A DNA stretch of 64,000 nucleotides. It comes from AV40 sp963817335 (GTDB lineage: Bacteria > Verrucomicrobiota > Verrucomicrobiia > Chthoniobacterales > UBA10450). The DNA lies in assembly GCA_963817335.1 (NCBI GenBank), contig CAWFNX010000001.1, positions 868,001-932,000 of the forward strand. The letters are read 5' to 3'. The position numbers were made by a program, and so were the translations under genes. Of the stretch, positions 27,429 to 35,202 are shown one piece after another. Under the pieces are notes generated by a model. It was given only the letters and a program-made list of their open reading frames with translations. It made no database searches and was not told the origin of the DNA. Each line of letters starts with the position of its first letter. The first letter of the stretch is position 1.

Positions 27429-27806
27429 ATGGCCGATTCGGAGAGCGAGCATTCAAAAAAGGAAAATCGTCTGGGCGTCGTCGACATGATCGCCCACGAC
27501 GCCAAAACTGATGAGGCCGTGCTGGTAATGAACGAACCGCAACTTTGGAACGGCTCGGATGAGCAACTGTTTCAACTTCAAGAACGTTTCAATGTTTACG
27601 TTTCGTTTTTGCTCGATGGCGAATTTGCCGAGTGGCATCCGGAGCTTGCGCGAAAGCGGGCCCGGATTGAAGTGAGATGCGCCCATATGCCGGATGCCCG
27701 CGCGATTGATCTGCTGAGCCAGATTCGCGACCAGCTCTCCCACCAGGATATCGATCTGCAGGTGGTGGTCGGTAGCGGCGGTTCACCGAACCGCCATGGC
27801 GATTGA
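27429..27806 (+). CDS. DUF6572-type protein of unknown function
   Basis: About 125 residues, cytosolic and acidic. The core LGVVDMIAHDAKTDEAVLVM NEPQLW followed by GSDEQLFQLQERFNVYVSF and MPDARAIDLL resembles the small DUF6572 family, whose role is unknown. The ATG at 27429 gives MADSESEH. A start 54 bases earlier is possible. The C terminus GSGGSPNRHGD is encoded by the double-hairpin repeat, whose TGA ends the gene. It is divergent from queF and convergent with apt. Confidence 0.65.
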   Translation: MADSESEHSKKENRLGVVDMIAHDAKTDEAVLVMNEPQLWNGSDEQLFQLQERFNVYVSFLLDGEFAEWHPELARKRARIEVRCAHMPDARAIDLLSQIRDQLSHQDIDLQVVVGSGGSPNRHGD

Positions 27807-27825
27807 GGTCAATCGCCGCTACCTA
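27771..27825. repeat. Double-hairpin intergenic element, copy 4
   Basis: Arms GGTAGCGGCG/CGCCGCTACC enclose hairpins GGCGGTTCACCGAACCGCC and GGCGATTGAGGTCAATCGCC. It supplies a TGA stop to the DUF6572 gene on the plus strand and the TAG stop of apt (27825-27823) on the minus strand. It is almost identical to copy 5 at 55254. Confidence 0.88.
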
Positions 27826-28395
27826 ATATTTTAGAAACGAGATGATTTCGGTCGGGTTGAGCTTTTCCCGGCCGCGCAAAAACTCGAGCTCGATCAAAAA
27901 AATCGCAGCTACAAGTTCGCCGCCGACTTTTTTGATCAACGTTGCGGCTGAGGCGGAGGTCCCGCCGGTCGCAAGCAGGTCGTCGATTAGAACGATTTGC
28001 TCGCCAGCAACGATGGCGTCGACATGGAGTTCCATCTCGGCTTCGCCGTATTCCAGCGAATACTTCGCGCTCTCGGTTTTGTAGGGGAGGCGTCCTTTTT
28101 TGCGCAGCGGAACAAAACCAATGCCGAGCTCGTAGGCGACGGCCGACCCGAACAGAAAGCCGCGAGCGTCGATCCCGACGATCTTGTCGATCTTCTTGCC
28201 CTGGCATTGCTCGAGAAACAGGTCGATCGACGATCGGAACAATCCGCCGTCTTTCAAAATCGGCGTGATGTCTTTGAATATGATTCCTTTTTTCGGAAAA
28301 TCGGGCACATCGCGGACTCCGGTGCGCAGTTTTTCGAGGACATTGGAATTCACGCAGCCGATGCTAGCGGGAGCCCGGGAGAGGTCAATGGACAT
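27823..28395 (-). CDS. apt: Adenine phosphoribosyltransferase
   Basis: About 190 residues. The PRPP-binding motif VLIDDLLATGGTSASA (about 138-153), VGIDARGFLFGSAVAYELG and FKDITPILKDG are diagnostic for Apt. It salvages adenine to AMP. The ATG at 28395 is used. The first 18 residues (SIDLSRAPASIGCVNSN) exceed many Apt proteins, so a later start cannot be excluded. The stop codon lies in the repeat arm. Confidence 0.94.
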   Translation of the reverse strand: MSIDLSRAPASIGCVNSNVLEKLRTGVRDVPDFPKKGIIFKDITPILKDGGLFRSSIDLFLEQCQGKKIDKIVGIDARGFLFGSAVAYELGIGFVPLRKKGRLPYKTESAKYSLEYGEAEMELHVDAIVAGEQIVLIDDLLATGGTSASAATLIKKVGGELVAAIFLIELEFLRGREKLNPTEIISFLKY

Positions 28396-28506
28396 CGCCA
28401 ACCAATGCTATGGGAGATAAAATGCTTACGAACTGCCTCGGAGCTCGAGGCTGGACGATCACAGTATTGCCAAGAATGAGCCTCCCTCTAAAATAGAACG
28501 CTCCCA

Positions 28507-29298
28507 GTGGACCGATATCTTCTTATTGCCTCAACCGTTTGTTTTCTGGTGGCGATTGTGCACACCGCTATCGAATTGCGCGGCGGGATCTTTCGGCCAA
28601 TGCGGTTCAATTTTGTAGCGGTCGGACTGGGGTTCATTTTCCAGACCGCCTTCCTGTCGGTCCGCGGTCACGCGGTGGGTCGCTGCCCGATTACGAACTT
28701 ATTTGAGGTGATCATCTTCGTCGCGTGGTCGGTGGCGCTTTTCTATATGGTAGTCGGCCCGGCCTATCGACTTTCACTCATGGGCGCGTTCACTGCGCCA
28801 TTGGTGGTGTTGCTTCAGCTGACGGCGCTGATTCTCCCGATTGATTATCCCCATCGAATGAAGTTGCCACCGAATTCGTGGCTTGAATTCCACGCGTCAA
28901 TCTCGCTCGTCGCGTATGGAGGCTTCGCCCTGGCCTGCATCGCTGGAGTTATGTATCTGGTGCAGGAGCGCCAGCTCAAAACCCATCAAATTCATTCGAT
29001 CTTTTATCATCTCCCGCCGTTGCCGGATTTATTTGCGGCGATCATGCGATTGTTGTGGTGGGGGTTCGGGCTTTATACGGTCGGACTGTTTAGCGGTTTT
29101 TTCGTAGGGGAGCCGTTGCCCTGGACACAAATAGTCTGCGCCACTGGCGTCTGGATTCTATACGGAATAATCCTGCAAGGCCGTTATGCGCATTGGTTCG
29201 CGCCAAAACGCGTGGCGGCGCTTTGTGTGATCGGTTTCAGCGCGGCTCTAACGCTCCTTTGGGGGATCACTTTCACCGGTCAAACCCACGCGCCATGA
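28507..29298 (+). CDS. hemX: CcsA/HemX-family cytochrome c assembly-like membrane protein
   Basis: 263 residues with about eight hydrophobic segments. SWLEFHASISLVAYGGFALACIAGVMYLVQE contains the conserved His and the family core, and a second region GFGLYTVGLFSGFF follows. CcsA/ResC proteins handle haem for cytochrome c maturation, while the HemX branch sits beside hemA and affects glutamyl-tRNA reductase. The immediate hemA neighbour favours HemX here. It starts with GTG at 28507. Its TGA overlaps the hemA ATG (ATGA). Confidence 0.78.
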   Translation: MDRYLLIASTVCFLVAIVHTAIELRGGIFRPMRFNFVAVGLGFIFQTAFLSVRGHAVGRCPITNLFEVIIFVAWSVALFYMVVGPAYRLSLMGAFTAPLVVLLQLTALILPIDYPHRMKLPPNSWLEFHASISLVAYGGFALACIAGVMYLVQERQLKTHQIHSIFYHLPPLPDLFAAIMRLLWWGFGLYTVGLFSGFFVGEPLPWTQIVCATGVWILYGIILQGRYAHWFAPKRVAALCVIGFSAALTLLWGITFTGQTHAP

Positions 29299-30368
29299 AT
29301 CTTTTTTGTGTTGGATTGAGCCATCACAATGCCGATGTCGAAACGCTCGAGCGTTTTGGCGGCGGCAACTCCGAAATTGCCTGTTTGTTGCGGAGCTCAG
29401 GATGCGCCGAAGCGTTGTTGCTTGCCACCTGCAATCGCGTTGAAGTTTACGGCGCGTCCGAAGCTCGGGTATCAACCCTCGACATCGCGCGTTGTCTGGA
29501 TCGCCGGATTGAAAGCCATACCTCTCCCGAGTCCGCGCCATTTTATCGATATGAGGACGCGCAATGCGTTCGGCACCTGTTTCGCGTTGCCTGCGGAATC
29601 GATTCAATGGTCATCGGCGAAACTGAAATTCTGGGCCAAGCAAAGAAGGCGTATGAAGCCGCGCGGGCGAATGGCGCCGCCGGCCGCTACCTTCACCGCC
29701 TATTTCAGCGCGCGTTTCGCGTGGCCAAACAGGTTCGGACCCACACCGAGATCACACGCGGCGCGGTTTCGGTTGGCTCAGTGGCGGTTGATCTCGCTCA
29801 GAAAATCTTCGGTGATCTTCGTAAGTGTAAAGCGCTCGTTCTCGGCGCCGGTGAGACAAGTGAGAAGACGGCGCGCGCCCTCGTTTCTCGTGGTGTAACC
29901 GATTTGCGCGTCAGTAATCGTTCGGCGGAACGCGCCGATGCTCTTGTTCAGGCAATCGCCGGCCGCGCAGTTCCGTTTCAGAATTGGTTGGAGCAATGTC
30001 GTGAGATCGACATTCTGGTTACCTCAACCTCTGCGGAAGTGCCGCTGCTTTCGCGGGCCGAGCTGGAGCCGATCTTGCGCGACCGAATCGACCGGCCCCT
30101 TTTTATTATCGACATTGCCGTGCCGCGCAACGTCGACCCGAATGTGGACGCGCTCGATGCCATATATCTTTACGACATTGATTCGCTGCAATCGATTGCC
30201 GAGCAATCCATGGCGATGCGTCGTGAACAAGTTGCCATGGCCGAACAAATCATTACCGAGCACGTTGCCGAGTTCAATGAATCGATCGCCCGCGCCCTTC
30301 AGTGCGCGCCCGCCCGATCGGACCATCCGTCAGTGGGCGAAAGTTCGTTGCGTCCATCCGAGCTGTAA
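29295..30368 (+). CDS. hemA: Glutamyl-tRNA reductase
   Basis: About 357 residues. The catalytic cysteine lies in LLATCNRVEVY. GIDSMVIGETEILGQAKKAYE and the NADPH-binding VLGAGETSEKTARAL follow, then FIIDIAVPRNVDP. It reduces glutamyl-tRNA to glutamate-1-semialdehyde, the first step of C5 haem synthesis. The start used is the ATG at 29295 overlapping the hemX stop. The upstream frame extension is antisense-like filler. A single-hairpin repeat containing its TAA separates it from hemC. Confidence 0.95.
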   Translation: MNLFCVGLSHHNADVETLERFGGGNSEIACLLRSSGCAEALLLATCNRVEVYGASEARVSTLDIARCLDRRIESHTSPESAPFYRYEDAQCVRHLFRVACGIDSMVIGETEILGQAKKAYEAARANGAAGRYLHRLFQRAFRVAKQVRTHTEITRGAVSVGSVAVDLAQKIFGDLRKCKALVLGAGETSEKTARALVSRGVTDLRVSNRSAERADALVQAIAGRAVPFQNWLEQCREIDILVTSTSAEVPLLSRAELEPILRDRIDRPLFIIDIAVPRNVDPNVDALDAIYLYDIDSLQSIAEQSMAMRREQVAMAEQIITEHVAEFNESIARALQCAPARSDHPSVGESSLRPSEL

Positions 30369-30399
30369 TTTGCGGCTGAGGACAGCCGCCGCTACAGCT
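30361..30399. repeat. Single-hairpin intergenic element (copy 9, partial type)
   Basis: AGCTGTA/TACAGCT arms enclose hairpin GCGGCTG-AGGA-CAGCCGC and CGCTAC. It overlaps the hemA TAA and ends 8 bp before hemC. It is related in layout to the double-hairpin family but has only one hairpin. Confidence 0.5.
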
Positions 30400-30406
30400 A
30401 AAGCAG

Positions 30407-31342
30407 ATGAAGCGTCCACGCCGTATCAAAATTGTCGTCGGCACTCGCGGGAGCAGACTGGCTTTAGTCCAGACCCAGATGGTCGTGGACAAACTGCAGG
30501 AACGATGGACAGGCCTGAACTTTGCGATCAAGGTCGTCAGAACGCGCGGCGACGACTCAAAGACTGCCATTGAGGACATTCGGGCGGGGCGGAAAGGATT
30601 GTTTACCGGCGCGATCGAGCGGGAGCTGATGGGAAAGAAGATCGACCTCGCGGTGCACAGTGCGAAAGATTTGCCGAGTGCGTTAGGACCGGGGACTGAA
30701 ATTGCGGCGGCTTTGCCAAGGGCCGCAGTAGATGACGTGCTAGTATCGACAAGTCCGTGCGATTTGGATTCGCTGCAACGAGATGGGATTGTCGCAACCG
30801 GCAGTGTCCGGCGACAACATCAGCTCCGGTGGAAACGAGCCGATCTGGAAGTGGTCGATCTTCGCGGAAATGTGCCGACTCGCTTACGCAAACTCGCCGA
30901 CGGACAATGGCACGCGATCATTCTCGCGGGCGCCGGACTGCAGCGGCTTGAGCTAAACTTGAATGGACAGGGAATTGATTTCGAAGGCTCAAAATTTTCG
31001 ACGGCAACCCTTCCGCGCGAGATTTTTGTGCCGGCCGGTGGGCAAGGGGTCATCGCCGTGCAAATTCGATCCGACAACGACCAACTCCGAGAGATGCTGG
31101 ATCCAATCAATGACTTCGATACCCGGTTAAGTTTGCGGGCTGAGCGCGAATTTTTGCGATTGTTGCACGCAGATTGCAATCAACCGGTCGGCATTCTGGC
31201 AACTGTAGAAGGAGACCTGATGCGGATCCGCGGACAAATTTTCGATCTCGGAGCAACCGTTCCGCGGCACGGGATAATCGAAGGACCGAGCGAGAACGCC
31301 GAACGCCTGGCGGCAGAACTTTTGCAGCAGATCAATGGCTAA
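30407..31342 (+). CDS. hemC: Porphobilinogen deaminase (hydroxymethylbilane synthase)
   Basis: 311 residues. GTRGSRLALVQTQMV, GLFTGAIERELMGKKIDLAVHSAKDLPS, GSVRRQHQLRW, RGNVPTRLRKL and the dipyrromethane-cofactor region LLHADCNQPVG (Cys) are visible. It joins four porphobilinogens into hydroxymethylbilane. The end overlaps the next gene by 8 bases, so the haem genes form one operon. Confidence 0.96.
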   Translation: MKRPRRIKIVVGTRGSRLALVQTQMVVDKLQERWTGLNFAIKVVRTRGDDSKTAIEDIRAGRKGLFTGAIERELMGKKIDLAVHSAKDLPSALGPGTEIAAALPRAAVDDVLVSTSPCDLDSLQRDGIVATGSVRRQHQLRWKRADLEVVDLRGNVPTRLRKLADGQWHAIILAGAGLQRLELNLNGQGIDFEGSKFSTATLPREIFVPAGGQGVIAVQIRSDNDQLREMLDPINDFDTRLSLRAEREFLRLLHADCNQPVGILATVEGDLMRIRGQIFDLGATVPRHGIIEGPSENAERLAAELLQQING

Positions 31343-32861
31343 CAAAAAACAAACTGGAACAGTTTATCTCGTCGGTGCCGGGCCGGGCGACCTCGGGTTG
31401 GTCACTTTGCGCGCGAAGGAGTGCATCGAGAACGCGGACGTAATTGTTTACGACCATTTGGCGAATCCCGAGATGCTGGGGTGGGCGCGCGAGGACGCCG
31501 AAATTATTTACGCGGGCAAAAGAGCGGCCGAGCACACCCTCAGCCAGGATGAGATCAATAAACTCATCGTCGAAAAAGCGCGCGACGGAAAAAGCGTTGT
31601 TCGGCTAAAGGGCGGAGATCCGTTCGTATTCGGCCGTGGCGCGGAAGAAGCCAAGGAGATTGCCGCTGCGGGAATCGGATTTGAGATCGTTCCCGGGATC
31701 ACTTCGGCGATTGCCGGACCGGCTTACGCTGGAATTCCGGTCACGCATCGCGCGGAAAATTCCCATGTCACGTTTTTCACCGGGCACGAGGACCCTTCCA
31801 AACCAGAGAGCGCGATCGACTATTCGGCGCTGGCCCGCCTGGGCGGAACACAAGTGATGTTGATGGGCGTCGAGCGGATCGCTCAAATTACGCGGGAGAT
31901 GCTAGCCCAAGGCGTGCGCACCGAGCTGCCGGTTGCGTTGATTCGGTGGGCGACCACCGGGCGGCAGCAAACCCTGATCGGAACACTCGAAAACATTGCC
32001 CAGCGCGTCCTTGAAACCGGGTTCGAATCACCAGCCGTTGCAGTCTTCGGCGACGTCGTTGCATTGCGAAAAGATCTAAACTGGTACGAACAGCGACCGC
32101 TCTCGGGTAAGCGGATTGTCGTGACCCGAACCAGGAAACAGGCGGGCGCTCTCACCAGCAAACTGCGCGAGCTTGGGGCGGATATTATAGAATTGCCGAC
32201 GATTCGGATCGAGCCACCGACTGATTTGCGCGAATTCGGACAAATCGTCCAAGACTCGCATATGTACGACTGGATCGTGTTTACCAGCCCAAACGGCGTC
32301 GAAGCATTCTTCACAATGTTTTTCAAATTGTATGACGACGCTCGCGAAATCGGTGGGGCGAAAATCGCCGCGATTGGGCCGGCCACAGCCCAGCGAGTGC
32401 GAGATTTTCACCTCCACGTCGACCTTCAACCGGAAGCATTCGTGGCCGAGGCGATAGTCCGCGAGTTTCAGACGCAGGGTGGGGTCGAAAACCTGCGAAT
32501 CCTCCTGGCCCGGGCGGAAAGGGCGCGAGACGTGCTACCGAAGGAACTCTCGAGGCTAGGAGCAATTGTCGATGAAGCATTCGCATATCGAACGGTTCCG
32601 GAAACGCGCGATGTTACAGGCGCGCGTCGTCGCTTTTTGGACGAGGGGGCCGATTTGATCACCTTTACCAGTTCATCGACGGTCGAGAATTTTCTCGCCC
32701 TCGGCCTGGCCTGGCCAAAGGGAATGCAGGTTGCGAGTATTGGTCCGATCACATCCAAGACTGCGCGTGACAACGGGTTGAAGGTCGAAATCGAAGCGCG
32801 ACGCCATGACATCGACGGGTTGGTCGACGCGATCCGGAAATATTTTGGCTCGGAGAAATAA
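31335..32861 (+). CDS. cobA-hemD: Uroporphyrinogen-III C-methyltransferase / uroporphyrinogen-III synthase fusion
   Basis: The N-terminal 250 residues are a SUMT methyltransferase: VYLVGAGPGDLGLVTLRAKE, VRLKGGDPFVFGRGAEEA and GIPVTHR. From about residue 260 (PLSGKRIVVTRTRKQAGALTSKLRELGAD) a HemD domain follows, with WIVFTSPNGVEAFF and ITFTSSSTVENF. The protein closes hydroxymethylbilane to uroporphyrinogen III and can divert it to precorrin-2 for sirohaem or cobalamin. Such CobA-HemD fusions are known in several phyla. The stop lies 1 bp before the GTG of the GrpE-like gene. Confidence 0.94.
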   Translation: MANKKQTGTVYLVGAGPGDLGLVTLRAKECIENADVIVYDHLANPEMLGWAREDAEIIYAGKRAAEHTLSQDEINKLIVEKARDGKSVVRLKGGDPFVFGRGAEEAKEIAAAGIGFEIVPGITSAIAGPAYAGIPVTHRAENSHVTFFTGHEDPSKPESAIDYSALARLGGTQVMLMGVERIAQITREMLAQGVRTELPVALIRWATTGRQQTLIGTLENIAQRVLETGFESPAVAVFGDVVALRKDLNWYEQRPLSGKRIVVTRTRKQAGALTSKLRELGADIIELPTIRIEPPTDLREFGQIVQDSHMYDWIVFTSPNGVEAFFTMFFKLYDDAREIGGAKIAAIGPATAQRVRDFHLHVDLQPEAFVAEAIVREFQTQGGVENLRILLARAERARDVLPKELSRLGAIVDEAFAYRTVPETRDVTGARRRFLDEGADLITFTSSSTVENFLALGLAWPKGMQVASIGPITSKTARDNGLKVEIEARRHDIDGLVDAIRKYFGSEK

Positions 32862-32862
32862 A

Positions 32863-33519
32863 GTGTCGAAGGCGATCCAAACCGAAGAAGAATTCACGAC
32901 CGCAATGCAGCAGCTCAGTGCCGAAGCTGAGAAAACGCTGCCAGTTTCGCCGTTGATCGTCGAGGATTCGCAAACGGCGGAGGAAATCAATCTCGCAGGA
33001 AAAATCCAATCGCTGGAGAAATCGATACTTAACCATTTCGAACGGTTCGCTGGCGAGATCGACAAGCAATTGGCGTCGATTCGCAACACCGAAAGTGTGA
33101 ATCAGAAGCTGTTTGATTCACTGCACGCTGAGTTGCTCAAATACCGCGACAATTTTCTTCACGAATCGCTCCAGAAACCCTTTATCCACGACCTGGTTTA
33201 CCTTTACGACCATCTCAACGGCTTGTGCGACCAGCTGTCGACCGCCGCCCAGGAAAAAGGCAAACGCAGCCGCGTATCCCAATGGCGTGACAATCTCGAG
33301 AATGCGATCTATTCCCTGGTCGAAATCCTGCATCGCTTCGAAGTGCGCGAGATCGACCCGCGGGAACGGGTCGATCGGGCCTTCCATCGCGTGATCAGCT
33401 TCGAGCCGGCGGATTTCCCTGAGGAAGACGGCACCATTGTCATGCGGGTGAAGCGCGGATTCGTCTGGCGGGGCAAGTTGATTCGCCCCGAGGAAGTTAT
33501 CGCAAAACGCTACGGCTAG
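32863..33519 (+). CDS. GrpE-like nucleotide exchange factor (divergent)
   Basis: About 218 residues starting at the GTG at 32863. A long helical N-terminal part (IQSLEKSILNHFERFAGEIDKQLASIRNTE) precedes a GrpE core (LHAELLKYRDNFLHESLQKPFIHDLVYLYDHL) and a C-terminal beta domain (FEPADFPEEDGTIVMRVKRGFVWRGKLIRPEEV). The usual DP..HEAV of GrpE is replaced by DPRERVDRAFHR, so it is a divergent paralogue. It would exchange nucleotide on the short Hsp70 encoded 117 bp downstream. It is the last gene of the haem transcript by spacing, but its function clearly belongs with the next two genes. Confidence 0.8.
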   Translation: MSKAIQTEEEFTTAMQQLSAEAEKTLPVSPLIVEDSQTAEEINLAGKIQSLEKSILNHFERFAGEIDKQLASIRNTESVNQKLFDSLHAELLKYRDNFLHESLQKPFIHDLVYLYDHLNGLCDQLSTAAQEKGKRSRVSQWRDNLENAIYSLVEILHRFEVREIDPRERVDRAFHRVISFEPADFPEEDGTIVMRVKRGFVWRGKLIRPEEVIAKRYG

Positions 33520-33576
33520 GCCCGGGCGAAAGCGGGTTATCTAACTCCGCTAGTTGCGAAGAATTCGGCCCGTTCT

Positions 33577-33595
33577 GAGGCACGAAAACTGCACT
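33577..33595 (+). promoter_or_regulatory. Sigma-54-type (-24/-12) promoter upstream of the Hsp70-FGE pair
   Basis: TGAGGCACG-AAAA-CTGCAC has GG at 33579-33580 and GC at 33591-33592, exactly 10 bases between. GGCACG matches the -24 element fully and CTGCA matches TTGCW in 4 of 5. The Hsp70 ATG is 42 bases beyond the -12 element, a normal leader length. No RpoN activator gene is visible nearby. Confidence 0.55.
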
Positions 33596-33636
33596 AGGAA
33601 CACTCCGTCTAACCCAACACATTTGCCAATTTTGTC

Positions 33637-35199
33637 ATGAGCACACGCAAAGTAGTCGGAATCGACCTCGGTACTACCTTTTCAGCCATCGCCCACATCG
33701 ATAATTACGGGAAACCGCAAATTATTCCGAACACGGAGACAGAACGGATTACGCCGTCCGTGATCTTTTTCGATAGCAGCAATGTCATTGTTGGCACCGT
33801 GGCCAAGAACAATGCCGTCGCCGACCCGGAGAAGATTGTCGATTTCGTGAAGCGCGAAATGGGTAAGCCGAAGGACCAGTTTCATCGTGAATTTAACAAC
33901 AAGGTTTATTCGGCTGAGGAACTGTCGGCCTTGATCATGAAGAAACTGAAGGCCGACGCCGAGAAATACCTCGAGCAAACGGTTACTGACGCAGTCATCA
34001 CCGTCCCGGCTTATTTCAACGACGCCGAGCGAACCGCGACGATCACGGCCGGCCAGCTCGCGGGCTTTAATGTTCTTCAAATTGTCAACGAACCAACTGC
34101 CGCGGCCCTCGCCTACGGTCTCGATAAACTCGATGAGAACCAGACTGTTTTCGTGTTCGACCTTGGCGGCGGCACTTTTGACGTCACGATTATGCGCATC
34201 CTCGATCACAAAATCGAGATGCTCGCTACGAATGGCGACCATCGTCTCGGAGGAAAAGACTGGGACGACGTGATCGTGAACATGATCGCGGAAGAATTTG
34301 ATCGGCTGCACGGACAGAATCCGTTGCTCGATCTGCACAGCTATCAGGACCTGCACAACCGCGCGTTGTCAGCAAAGATCCAGCTCTCGAGCCGCAACAG
34401 CACCACGATTGTCTACCATCACGACGGCAAGAGCGTGAAATTGACCTTAACCCGCAAGGAATTCGAGAAACGAACCCGGCACCTGGTCGAGAAATGCAAG
34501 ACCATCTGCGAAATGGTGATGCAGGAAGCGAAGGTGAAATGGGACAAGATCGACAAAGTGCTCCTGGCGGGCGGCATGAGCCGCATGCCAATGATTCGCG
34601 CTATGATCTCAGGCTTTTCCTCAGTGCCACTGGTCGACCAACTCAATCCTGACGAAGTAGTTGCTCGTGGCGCTGCGATCCAAGGAGTGCTGTCGATGTT
34701 GAACGAAGAGGATGCGTCCGGTCAGCGAGTGATCAGCGATGTCGTTCGTGGCCAGTTTTCAGGATTAGACGGCGGACTGATCGAAGTCACCGATATCACT
34801 TCTCACACCCTTGGCGTCGTTTTGTGGGATGAAAAACATCTCCACGAATACGTTTTCCCAATGATCAGGAAAATGACGCCGGTTCCGGCGGTAATGAAAA
34901 ATTCGTTCGGGACTGCCGATGCTAACATGCAACGCGCTGTGGTGAAGGTTGTGGAAGGTGAAAGCAGTATTCCCGGCGAATGCACTCCGCTTGGGGTCTG
35001 CGATATTCAGCTGCCGCCCTACCTGCCCAAAGGGTCGCCGGTCAAACTTACTTACCAATACAACGCCAATCAGGTGTTGGAAGTCCAGGTGGAAGCCGCG
35101 GGAAACAACGCGCAGGTCACAATCGATCGAAACACCGGTCTGGACCCCAAAGACATCGACCAAGCAACTTCGAGTCTGGGCGAGTTAAACGTCAGCTAG
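33637..35199 (+). CDS. Short (lidless) Hsp70/DnaK-family chaperone
   Basis: 520 residues. The nucleotide-binding domain (1 to about 385) is complete: GIDLGTTFSAIA, FVKREMGK (with the catalytic-type Lys), VITVPAYFNDAERTAT, VNEPTAAALAYG, FDLGGGTFDVTI and VLLAGGMSRMPMI. The substrate-binding beta domain follows (DITSHTLGVVLWDE to VQVEAAGNNAQVTIDRNTGL). The protein stops there, about 110 residues shorter than DnaK, so the C-terminal alpha-helical lid and tail are missing. ATP-driven client binding with fast exchange is inferred. It is followed after 3 bp by the J-like/FGE gene and preceded by a GrpE-like gene and a sigma-54-type promoter. Confidence 0.9.
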   Translation: MSTRKVVGIDLGTTFSAIAHIDNYGKPQIIPNTETERITPSVIFFDSSNVIVGTVAKNNAVADPEKIVDFVKREMGKPKDQFHREFNNKVYSAEELSALIMKKLKADAEKYLEQTVTDAVITVPAYFNDAERTATITAGQLAGFNVLQIVNEPTAAALAYGLDKLDENQTVFVFDLGGGTFDVTIMRILDHKIEMLATNGDHRLGGKDWDDVIVNMIAEEFDRLHGQNPLLDLHSYQDLHNRALSAKIQLSSRNSTTIVYHHDGKSVKLTLTRKEFEKRTRHLVEKCKTICEMVMQEAKVKWDKIDKVLLAGGMSRMPMIRAMISGFSSVPLVDQLNPDEVVARGAAIQGVLSMLNEEDASGQRVISDVVRGQFSGLDGGLIEVTDITSHTLGVVLWDEKHLHEYVFPMIRKMTPVPAVMKNSFGTADANMQRAVVKVVEGESSIPGECTPLGVCDIQLPPYLPKGSPVKLTYQYNANQVLEVQVEAAGNNAQVTIDRNTGLDPKDIDQATSSLGELNVS

Positions 35200-35202
35200 G
35201 CG

